From JADJLQ01 sp044227925 (lineage in GTDB: Bacteria > Bacteroidota > Bacteroidia > Chitinophagales > Saprospiraceae), in contig JBGAVW010000017.1 of the NCBI GenBank assembly GCA_044227925.1, positions 1 through 64,000 on the forward strand: a DNA stretch of 64,000 bases, written 5' to 3'. The position numbers and the translations under genes were made by a program. The notes below the pieces were generated by a model, which saw only the letters and a list, made by a program, of their open reading frames with translations, ran no database searches and was not told the DNA's origin. Of this stretch, positions 22,856 through 31,500 are shown one piece after another (within the stretch, counting starts at the first letter, position 1; each line of letters opens with the position of its first letter).

Positions 22856-25800
22856 ATGACCCTGAAACGTAAGAATACATTTCTGATTTGCTTTCTGTTA
22901 TGCTTTTTATTGCATACGCTGAATGCTGCCGATTACCCGGTACAAAAATTTAAGTTTGATATATTAGGTATAGATCAGGGTATTCCACAAGGATTTGTAT
23001 GCTCCGTAGTACAGGATAGTAAAGGATATTTATGGATCGCCACCCGACAGGGATTGTGCCATTTTGATGGTTATCATATTACAAATTTTAAAAACACCAA
23101 AGACAGCAACTCGATAGCATCTCATCATTTAAGGCAAGTGTATATGGATGGTGATCAACATCTTTGGCTGACATTCGGAGGAGGTGGCATCGACCTGTAT
23201 GAATATGAAACCGGACGCTTTATTCATGCCATACCTGATGCTGCGGAAGAATTGAGTTACCAGCCAGGTAATATAGATATATTGGGTTATGTTGACCACC
23301 AATTGATAATAGCCAGGAAAAATGGAATACAATCTATTTCCCTGACTAAGGATAGAAATAAAAAACAATTCACTGTCAGAAATATCAAACCAAGTTCTTC
23401 ACACGCCCGGATAGATTGGCAACTGGAAACGAGAATGATAGAAAACAAGGAAGGAAGAATTTGGATTTTCGATCACCAATCGTCTTTACATGAGCTCATA
23501 GTAAATTTTAAAACTATGGAATATGACTTGAATGAAGTGAAGATTCCCGAAGTGATGCATACCAAAAATGCCTTAAAATCAAGCAATCCTTTTATTGCAT
23601 ATGATTATAACCATGCCCTGATATATTTTCAACAATATCAAAACCTGTATCAATATGCAGTAAAAACAAAGGAAACAAAATTGATCAAAAAAAATTCTAT
23701 AATTAATTCTGCCTGGGTCAATGCAGTTGATGGTGATGGCAATATTTGGGCATCCGACAAAGGAAAACTGGTGAAAATAGATGTGGATAAGGGACAACTA
23801 TTCTATATTGCAAGCGAGGACCCTATTCAGGAAGCCCAGAAAGCAAATAATGCGGCTACTATTTATTTAGATCATGCCGGAAATATATGGGTATGCACCA
23901 CCGGATATGGTTTGTATAAATGGTTGAAACGGAATGCAGCATTTAATCATATGCGTACAGAAGGTAGTCTTGCTCCATCCATACGATTTATTAATAAAGG
24001 TTTAAATGGTACGATTTACCTCAAACCCTGGGAGGGTACGGAATATAGGGTAGATTCAAACTCCATGAAATTATTGCCTTTGGATATATATTATGGAGAA
24101 TATACCTGGGAGAATAAAGGAAAATCAATGATTCCTTTTGATTGGCGCAAAGGACTTCCGGAGAATATTTTAAAAAATAGAGATTATTTCATCAGATCAG
24201 GGATTTTAGACCAGGTGGTATTAATCGACCCCATGCTTAACACCTACTCCATAATTTACAGTAATAAAGAACCCTACCTGGCCAGTGGGGGGTATGTATT
24301 GGATAGCAACCATACGGTTTATATTTTCCTTAGGGATACTCCCCTAATCAGAAGGATGGATTTGCTATCAGGCCAAATGACTAATCTCAAGATTCCAGAT
24401 GAATGCGGCATTGTAAATCAAACCATTTTAGATAATCATGATGGAATAATATGGATGGCAGGAAGCAATGGATTGGGTGGGGTCTCAACAATAAACAACA
24501 CCTGGGAAATTTACCCCTATGCCAACAGTAAAGAAACCGGACTACTAAGAGGTGCTTTGAGTATGTGCATTAGAAAAGGGCATCCGGATGAAATCTGGAT
24601 TGGATATGAAGGAGCTGGTTTATGCTTATTTAATAAGAAGAATATTTCCTGCAAATACATTACCGAAGAAGATGGACTTTCCAATGATGTGGTGTATGGC
24701 ATATTGGAGGATGATATGGGTAGTTTATGGATGAGTACGAACCGGGGAATTTCAAATTACAATCCCGAAGGCAAAAAGTTTAAAAATTATACTTATTCCG
24801 ATGGCCTGCAAAGCAATGAGTTTAATCGATATTGTTTTGTCAAAACACAAACCGGTAAAATGCTTTTTGGAGGTATTAATGGAGTAAATTATTTTAATCC
24901 AATCAAAATATCCGATAATAAGTACAATCCCAATATTTGGATCACGGATTGGATTATAAATAATAAATCTATCAAACAAAACGCTGAGAATCAAAGTTTG
25001 AATAATATAATAAATGGTATTGCAGCAAAAGTAAACCTGCGATACAACGAAAATGTAATGACTTTTCAGTTTTCGTCGTCGGATCTCACCTTACCGGAAT
25101 TAAATAAATACAGTTATAAACTCGAAGGAGCTGAAAAAACCTGGTCTGCCGAAAGTACCAAGAGAGAAGCAATATACACTTACCTGCAGCCGGGAGATTA
25201 TACTTTCAGACTAAAAGGTACTAACCGGGATGGAATCTGGAGCAATCAAGAAGTAAGTATACCTTTTACTATCCTTGCACCCTGGTGGCAAACCTGGTGG
25301 TTTAAAACTTTAGTAACGCTAAGCGTAATTAGCCTCATCATTGGCTGGTATCAGTACCGTATATTTCAAATTCGTAAAGTTCAAAATATACGTAATAATC
25401 TAAGTGCTGATATGCACGACGAAATTGGCAGTACACTCAGCAGCATTACTTTTTACAGCCAGGCATTATTAATGCAGGATCCTGGTTCCAAACAAAAGGA
25501 AATACTACTTAAAATAAAGGAAAATGCACAACAAGTACAAGATGGCCTGAGTGACATCATTTGGAGTGTAAAAGCAAGTATGGATTCAATGGAAAATGTA
25601 TTTTCACGCATGCACCATGTTGGTTCAGAGCTATTGGATTCAAAATCAATTAAATTTCATTTCGATGCGGATCTAAGTATAAAAAGCTACACGCTTACCA
25701 TGACACAGCGGAAAAATTTTTACCTTATTTTCAAAGAAGCGGTACATAATGCAGCTAAATACAGCCAATGTAAAAATGTATGGGTCAGTATAAGCTCCAA

Positions 25801-25978
25801 TAATAAAAATATAATCATGGACATACAAGACGATGGTATAGGCTTTGATACGGATACTTTCAGAAATGGAAATGGACTTGGTAATATGACCTCAAGAGCC
25901 CTTCAAATGAAAGGTACCCTTACGATTAACAGCAGCAAAGGCCAAGGTTGTCATCTCCATCTCCAATTTCCTATATAG
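22856..25978 (+). CDS. Beta-propeller two-component sensor histidine kinase
   Basis: 1040 residues. A signal peptide (MTLKRKNTFLICFLLCFLLHTLNA) is followed by about 700 residues of Reg_prop-type propeller blades (repeated GNIWV/GLCHFDG/GLYKW motifs), a Y_Y_Y domain (YKLEGAEKTWS...YTFRLKGTNRDGIWS), one membrane helix (about residues 818-836), and the kinase. The phospho-acceptor is His in ADMHDEIGSTLSS, a HisKA_3 type. The ATPase has the N box FKEAVHNAAKY and G box DDGIGFD and NGLGNM. The partner NarL-type regulator follows after 48 bp. Bacteroidota often fuse these into one hybrid protein; here they are separate. The extracellular signal, often a glycan in this class, is unknown. Confidence 0.95.
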   Translation: MTLKRKNTFLICFLLCFLLHTLNAADYPVQKFKFDILGIDQGIPQGFVCSVVQDSKGYLWIATRQGLCHFDGYHITNFKNTKDSNSIASHHLRQVYMDGDQHLWLTFGGGGIDLYEYETGRFIHAIPDAAEELSYQPGNIDILGYVDHQLIIARKNGIQSISLTKDRNKKQFTVRNIKPSSSHARIDWQLETRMIENKEGRIWIFDHQSSLHELIVNFKTMEYDLNEVKIPEVMHTKNALKSSNPFIAYDYNHALIYFQQYQNLYQYAVKTKETKLIKKNSIINSAWVNAVDGDGNIWASDKGKLVKIDVDKGQLFYIASEDPIQEAQKANNAATIYLDHAGNIWVCTTGYGLYKWLKRNAAFNHMRTEGSLAPSIRFINKGLNGTIYLKPWEGTEYRVDSNSMKLLPLDIYYGEYTWENKGKSMIPFDWRKGLPENILKNRDYFIRSGILDQVVLIDPMLNTYSIIYSNKEPYLASGGYVLDSNHTVYIFLRDTPLIRRMDLLSGQMTNLKIPDECGIVNQTILDNHDGIIWMAGSNGLGGVSTINNTWEIYPYANSKETGLLRGALSMCIRKGHPDEIWIGYEGAGLCLFNKKNISCKYITEEDGLSNDVVYGILEDDMGSLWMSTNRGISNYNPEGKKFKNYTYSDGLQSNEFNRYCFVKTQTGKMLFGGINGVNYFNPIKISDNKYNPNIWITDWIINNKSIKQNAENQSLNNIINGIAAKVNLRYNENVMTFQFSSSDLTLPELNKYSYKLEGAEKTWSAESTKREAIYTYLQPGDYTFRLKGTNRDGIWSNQEVSIPFTILAPWWQTWWFKTLVTLSVISLIIGWYQYRIFQIRKVQNIRNNLSADMHDEIGSTLSSITFYSQALLMQDPGSKQKEILLKIKENAQQVQDGLSDIIWSVKASMDSMENVFSRMHHVGSELLDSKSIKFHFDADLSIKSYTLTMTQRKNFYLIFKEAVHNAAKYSQCKNVWVSISSNNKNIIMDIQDDGIGFDTDTFRNGNGLGNMTSRALQMKGTLTINSSKGQGCHLHLQFPI

Positions 25979-25992
25979 CAAGTATTTGCTAT
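25975..25992. promoter_or_regulatory. Palindromic operator ATAGCAA-N4-TTGCTAT, site 1
   Basis: Perfect 7-bp arms with a GTAT spacer, overlapping the stop of the kinase gene (TAG at 25976-25978). The centre (25983.5) lies 38.5 bp upstream of the last G of TAGATTTG (26015-26022) before the response regulator. The regulator may control its own transcription from here. Confidence 0.75.
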
Positions 25993-26014
25993 TTTTATTT
26001 TTGCCAATCTCCTA

Positions 26015-26022
26015 TAGATTTG
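26015..26022 (+). promoter_or_regulatory. -7 promoter element of the response regulator gene
   Basis: TAGATTTG is a perfect TAnnTTTG located 4 bp before the ATG at 26027, so transcripts would be leaderless or nearly so. There is no good TTG at -33; the palindrome at 25975-25992 ends where that element would begin. Confidence 0.55.
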
Positions 26023-26026
26023 TACT

Positions 26027-26659
26027 ATGTCTTACAAAGTAGTAATCTTCGATGACAATACGGAAAGATTGAACAGTGTCAGGCTACTGCTCAATCTTTC
26101 TACTGATTTTGAATGTGCAGGAGTGTTTAAAAATTGCAATAAAGTAATTGATGACATTAAAACTACCTCTCCTGATTTGGTTCTTATGGATATCGATATG
26201 CCTGGCAAAAATGGCATAGAGGCCACTAAAATTATAAGGCAACATTTCCCATCGTTATTAGTAATCATCCAAACGATTTTTGAAGAGAATGATAAAATAT
26301 TTGATAGTCTCAGAGCGGGTGCTAATGGATATCTTTTAAAGAAAACAGGACCAGAAAAATTTTTAGAAAGTTTACTCGAAGCTATCCATGGAGGTGCACC
26401 AATGACAGGAAGTATTGCCACCAAAGTGCTACAGTTTTTTGCCGGTGAGCATCCCGCGAAAAAAGATTATGCTTTGACTGATCGTGAAAAAATGATTTTA
26501 GGCTTATTAGTAAAAGGGCACAGTTATAAGATGATTGCAGCCGAATGCAATATCGCTTACAATACCGTCAATAATCATATCCGGAATATTTATGATAAAC
26601 TGTATGTAAGTAGTGCTACTGAAGCGGTGAGTTTAGCTCTGAAAGAAAGGCTGGTATAA
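26027..26659 (+). CDS. NarL/LuxR-type response regulator
   Basis: 210 residues. The receiver domain (1-125) has the acidic pair in VIFDDN, the phospho-acceptor Asp in LVLMDIDMPGKNG near residue 52, and Lys in YLLKKTG. The output domain is a LuxR helix-turn-helix from residue 145: LTDREKMILGLLVKGHSYKMIAAECNIAYNTVNNHIRNIYDKL. It is the cognate of the propeller kinase encoded immediately upstream. A palindrome and a TAGATTTG promoter element lie between the two genes, so it can be transcribed alone and probably autoregulates. Sites with identical spacing appear upstream of the SDR, lipoprotein and adhesin genes downstream. Confidence 0.95.
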   Translation: MSYKVVIFDDNTERLNSVRLLLNLSTDFECAGVFKNCNKVIDDIKTTSPDLVLMDIDMPGKNGIEATKIIRQHFPSLLVIIQTIFEENDKIFDSLRAGANGYLLKKTGPEKFLESLLEAIHGGAPMTGSIATKVLQFFAGEHPAKKDYALTDREKMILGLLVKGHSYKMIAAECNIAYNTVNNHIRNIYDKLYVSSATEAVSLALKERLV

Positions 26660-26699
26660 TAAAAGTATCGCAATTGTCTTGTTCCTCTATCATTTTGCT

Positions 26700-27449
26700 T
26701 TATTGACATACATATCCGCCATCCACACTCACCAGGCTCCCGGTCATAAATGAGTTTTCATCACTCAATATAAATGCTGCTACTTTTGCTATTTCCTCTG
26801 GTTTGCCTATTCTGCCCATGGGTTGTACGGCATCAAATCTGTGGCGCACCACATCCATAGGTTCATTAAACTTTTCGCTGTAGGTATGAGCTGCCCTCTC
26901 CAATAATGGGGTATCGATAGTACCCGGACATATGCAATTCACCCGAATATTGTAAGGCGCATAGTCTATGGCCGTACTTTTAGTTAATTGACCGATGGCC
27001 CCTTTAGTCAAACCATATACGCTGCTGTGCCCTTTGCCTGCAAAAGTTTGGTCGGATCCCATAAAAAGTATAGACCCTTTTTTACGTGCTTTCATATAGG
27101 GAAGTACATACTTAGCACTATAGAAACTACCCAAAATATTGATCTCGGTCACCCGGTCAAAATCATCATCACTGGTATTTTCAATAGATGCAAATAAATG
27201 TACCCCGGCATTGGCAAATAGCCAATCAATATGTCCTTCTTTTTCGATTACTTTTTGTATGGCTGCTTTAATCTCTTTTCTCATACGCACATTACAGGCA
27301 ATGAAAAAACCATTTTCGGGATTGGTGTCTTTTTGAACATCAAGATTATATACTTTATGTCCCTGGCTTCGTAATAGTTCTTTAGTGCATTTGCCAATAC
27401 CACTGGAAGCACCGGTGATAATGACTACTTTGGGTACCATTGATTCCAT
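26700..27449 (-). CDS. SDR-family oxidoreductase
   Basis: 249 residues, a classical short-chain dehydrogenase. The cofactor loop is TGASSGIGKCT, followed by DVQKD after the second strand (an acidic residue that favours NAD), NAG in FANAGVHLF, catalytic Ser in GSDQTF and YGLTKGAIG (Tyr and Lys). The late PGTIDTPLL and VSVDGGY segments are also typical. The substrate is unknown. It is transcribed towards the response regulator, with a palindrome (27501-27518) centred 38.5 bp upstream of a GACCTTTG promoter element (27478-27471). It is therefore a likely target of that regulator, an unusual link for a soluble SDR. Confidence 0.9.
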   Translation of the reverse strand: MESMVPKVVIITGASSGIGKCTKELLRSQGHKVYNLDVQKDTNPENGFFIACNVRMRKEIKAAIQKVIEKEGHIDWLFANAGVHLFASIENTSDDDFDRVTEINILGSFYSAKYVLPYMKARKKGSILFMGSDQTFAGKGHSSVYGLTKGAIGQLTKSTAIDYAPYNIRVNCICPGTIDTPLLERAAHTYSEKFNEPMDVVRHRFDAVQPMGRIGKPEEIAKVAAFILSDENSFMTGSLVSVDGGYVCQ

Positions 27450-27500
27450 AATAATTAGGTTAATTTACTACAAAGGTCTTTTCTATTTTCCATATATAAA

Positions 27501-27518
27501 ATAGCAAATTATTGCTAT
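27501..27518. promoter_or_regulatory. Palindromic operator ATAGCAA-N4-TTGCTAT, site 2
   Basis: Perfect 7-bp arms with ATTA spacer, upstream of the SDR gene on the minus strand. The centre (27509.5) is 38.5 bp from the G at 27471 ending the minus-strand element GACCTTTG. Confidence 0.75.
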
Positions 27519-27748
27519 TTACATGTAGTAGAGGCAAGTAGTAAAATAAATAGGCTTTAACGTAGTAATCATTGGGATGGCCAAACAAAGTTTATAGTAG
27601 ACTTTCACCAGATCCTGTCCTACAGAACCAAAGCAGCTGAATGAGTGGCCCATCAATGCTACATCCGCGCCATGGATGCTTAAGGTATCGCTATATTTTT
27701 TAAAATCAAAACGGCTGATCAAGTTTTAAAAACAAGCATTAACTATTT

Positions 27749-27766
27749 ATAGCAAAAATTTGCTAT
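27749..27766. promoter_or_regulatory. Palindromic operator ATAGCAA-N4-TTGCTAT, site 3
   Basis: Perfect 7-bp arms with AAAT spacer, upstream of the lipoprotein gene. The centre (27757.5) is 38.5 bp from the G at 27796 that ends CATTTTTG (27789-27796). Confidence 0.75.
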
Positions 27767-27822
27767 TGTATCCCACATGGATGGATAGCATTTTTGTATT
27801 CAAAATAACAAATAATGACATT

Positions 27823-28323
27823 ATGAAAAATTTAATTATTAACTTGAAAATATTCCTTTTTTTTATCATATTGACCGGTATGGTTTCTTGTGATAAAGAA
27901 GAACTTTCCAATAGCCAGGAAAGTAATTTAGAAGTCCGCAGCGCAGAAATAGATAGAGATTCTTTTGATTTTATTAGTCCTACCTGTTTTGAAGATATTC
28001 ACTTTACTGGCACAGTTAAATTCGTATATATATCTCAATTTACTAATCCGGCAGGAAATAATACCTTTTCATTTGCTGTGAATGCAAAAGGTACCGGAGT
28101 AGGCCTTACTAGCGGAAATACATATAATTGGAATGACAATATTACTTTTCGTACAAAATTAATAGATCCTAATGCCAGTACACAACATAAAGTATTTACC
28201 AGGATAATTGGTAAAGCAGGTGCCCCTTCATTTAAAATAGTTTTTGTATTTAAAGAGATTTATAATGCCCGGGGAGAGCTAACCGCTGTAAAAATGATAG
28301 ATATACAACCAGAATGTGAGTAA
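27823..28323 (+). CDS. Exported lipoprotein of unknown function
   Basis: 166 residues from the ATG at 27823. The N-terminus MKNLIINLKIFLFFIILTGMVSC ends in a lipobox-like MVSC, followed by DKEELSNSQES, so it is a likely lipoprotein. The mature part is beta-rich (FTGTVKFVYISQF, NTFSFAVNAKGTGVGL, FKIVFVFKEIY) and resembles a small jelly-roll, with Cys in PTCFED and a final Cys in QPEC possibly bonded. No family is recognised. The longer frame from 27760 has no signal peptide at its start. It has its own palindromic site and probably belongs to the same regulon as the adhesin that follows. Confidence 0.75.
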   Translation: MKNLIINLKIFLFFIILTGMVSCDKEELSNSQESNLEVRSAEIDRDSFDFISPTCFEDIHFTGTVKFVYISQFTNPAGNNTFSFAVNAKGTGVGLTSGNTYNWNDNITFRTKLIDPNASTQHKVFTRIIGKAGAPSFKIVFVFKEIYNARGELTAVKMIDIQPECE

Positions 28324-28403
28324 ACGTTATGTCAAACCCGGAGAAATTGTTTTACCTGGAAGATTTTATCATAGCCAATCAGCAAAAGGCTGGCTAATAA
28401 TAT

Positions 28404-28421
28404 ATAGCAAATATTTGCTAT
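28404..28421. promoter_or_regulatory. Palindromic operator ATAGCAA-N4-TTGCTAT, site 4 (distal)
   Basis: Perfect 7-bp arms with ATAT spacer, upstream of the adhesin gene. Its centre (28412.5) is 31 bp, about three helical turns, upstream of a degenerate proximal site. Confidence 0.75.
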
Positions 28422-28434
28422 GGGGTCAGGGAAT

Positions 28435-28452
28435 ATGACAAGGATTTGCTAT
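28435..28452. promoter_or_regulatory. Degenerate operator, site 5 (proximal)
   Basis: ATGACAA-GGAT-TTGCTAT: the right arm is exact and the left arm matches 5 of 7. The centre (28443.5) is 38.5 bp from the G at 28482 that ends TTTCTTTG, the same spacing as the three perfect sites at other genes. Confidence 0.65.
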
Positions 28453-28527
28453 TGGCCCTCCGGACACTATACATTTTCTTTGTACCCTGATATTGAGTAA
28501 AAGACTATTCAATCAAAAAATCGTATT

Positions 28528-31500
28528 ATGAAAAAAGTATTCTTATTGACCATCAGCTTATGTATCCAATGTCTACTCTCTGCGCAAACTATTTATTATG
28601 TAAGTAGTACTAATGGTAATGATGCCAATAGTGGAACTTCTGCCGGATCTAGTTTTAAAACATTAAAGCAGGCATTGTATTTGATGAATACCAATAGTCT
28701 GATTAATGATATCACTATCTATGTAGAAAAGGGTACGTATTATCCTGCTACGGAAACCGACCCGCAACCCGGAGCAGGTACAGGGAGAGATGCTACTTTT
28801 CTGGTAAATAACGTTACCGGCACTTTAAAAAGGAAAATCCTGGGTGGTTATGATTTTAATTCAATGACGAGAGACCCTATTAATAATCCCACCATTTTAG
28901 ATGGGCAGGGAAATGTAAATCATGTGATGACCATTATCGATATCGGCTCCAGTGCTGAATTTGAATTGAGTGGATTTACAATAAGCAATGGAAATGGAAC
29001 TCTGGAAAGAGGCAGCTTTAATTACCCTACCAATTCTTTATTTGTTAGTGGAAAGATGATTCCCAGGAATGAAGGGGCCGGTATATTTATTGGAGATGCT
29101 GTTTCAACTAAAGCAAAAATCACAAATTGTATTATCCGGGATAATCATGCCTATGTAGGTGCCGGCATGGCTATGTATCAGTCCCAGGTAGATATCATCA
29201 ATTGTATTTTTGATGGAAATCGAGCCAAAAAAACAACTCCTTCAGAACAAGCCTATCCCAATGATGGCCGGGGTGGTGCTATTTTTTATAATAATTTCAA
29301 TCAGAGTTTTACCCATAAAGTGTACGGAAGTGTTTTTTACGGAAACAAAGGAGTAGCTAGTGCTGCTATACAATATTCTGCAGCCGGTGCCAGTGGAAAG
29401 TTGTTAATACTTAGTTCGAATTTTGTGCACAATGGGAATTATTTTGATACCCCATCGCAGCTCTTTGGTGATTATTATCTTATAGAGAAAGAATCAGGCG
29501 GGTCGCTTGAAATGGCAAATAGTATTATCTGGAATAATAATAACAAAGCCGGTAGTTATGATCGAAACTTAAACCAAAGTTTTGCATTATTAAACCTAGC
29601 GGGAACAGTATCATTAATACATGTTTTTATCCAGCATCTGGGTGATGTGAATAATTCCTATACTACTACCTACATTAGTGTTGAGGACCCACAATTTTTA
29701 GATCAAAACAATCCTCTTGGTAGTGATGGGAAATGGATGACCGGTGATGATGGCCTTCAATTAAAACCATGTGGCCGCAATACCATCAATGGAATAGAAG
29801 GCATGATCAATTCTGCAGAAACAACCTATGTTGCTTTATTACCTTCCATAGATTTGTTTGGAAATAAATTAGATCTTACCGGGAGAAATCGAAAAGTAGA
29901 AAACCTGGCTGATATAGGAGCTTATGAAACTCAAATGTCATATCTCTCCTGGCCTGACAATGATGGCGATGGTTATGGCGCCAATATTATTGATCAATTT
30001 GCTACCCGCTCCTATTGTCCAACTCCACCATCCGGAAATGTCACCAATCACAGTGATTGTGATGATTTTAACGCAACAGTATACCCCAATGCACCCGAGC
30101 TTTGTGAAAATATAGATAACGATTGTGATGGTGTGGTAGATGATGGGCTGATAAAAACAAGATATTATCGCGATGCAGATATCGATGGATATGGCAATCC
30201 CAATATCTTTAAAGATACCTGCGATCTACCCACAGGTTATGTTAGCAATTCTGCTGATTGTAATGATGGAAATGCATCTATAAAGCCTGGTGCGACCGAA
30301 ATATGCAATGGTATAGATGATGATTGTGATGGCTTTAGGGATGAAGGCATTGCTATTTGGTACAGAGACTTTGATGGGGATGGAGACGGAGATCCTAATG
30401 TCACTAAGGATACTTGTGCTAAACCCAACGGATATGTAAACAATCTGAGAGATTGCGATGATCACGACAAATTTACCTGTACTACCTGTCTCGAATTTTG
30501 TAATGGTAAAGATGATAATTGTGATGGCATAATAGACGATGTGCCACGCACTACCTATTATAAAGACAATGATGGTGATCTTTTCGGCGATCCATCCATC
30601 CACATTGACAGTTGCAGGCAACCTGCAGGATATGTGTTGGAGGGCACCGATTGTAATGATAATGACGCCTCCATTCACCCCAATCTCAAAGAATCCTGTA
30701 ATGGAATAGATGATAATTGTAATGGTACCATAGATGAAGGCCTGGCTGTGACCTGGTATCGTGATGCAGACGGGGATGGGTTTGGAGATGCTATGAATAC
30801 CATTTTAAGTTGTCCTCAACCTATGGGATATGTATCCAATAATTCAGATTGTGATGATACTTCCAGCAGTATTAATCCAAACGGTACAGAGGTATGCAAT
30901 GGTAAAGATGATGATTGCAATACTGCTATAGATGAAGGGTTAGCCATTACCTGGTACCAGGATGCTGATGGTGATGGATATGGTAACCTGGCTATTACCA
31001 AAGATAGTTGTTCAATTCCGTCTGGTTATGTAAGCAATAATACCGATTGCAATGATGCCTCCAATGCGATATATCCCGGAGCTCAGGAGTCTTGCAATGG
31101 TATGGATGATGATTGTGACCAATCTATTGACGAAGCCCTGGCCAGTAAATGGTATAGGGATGCCGACGGCGATGGCTTTGGTGATATCAATCAATCTAAA
31201 GATAGCTGTGCCCCACCTGTAGGTTATGTAGGAAATACCAGCGATTGTAACGATCAAAGCAGTTCTATTAAGCCTACCGGTATAGAAATATGTAATGGCA
31301 CAGACGATAATTGTGATGGCCAGATTGACAATGGCTTAAGCCTGACCTGGTATAGGGACCAGGACCAGGACGGATTTGGTAATATTAACCTGGCAAAAGA
31401 CAGCTGTGCTCAACCCTTGGGATATGTAAGCAATCATACCGACTGTAATGATTCAGACAATACTATAAAACCTACCGGATTGGAAGTATGCAATGGGGTA

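Noticed and set aside
27519..27722. A 67-codon minus-strand frame between two operators
   Set aside because: It lies in the region with operator sites and has no recognisable domain; the flanking promoters would run through it.
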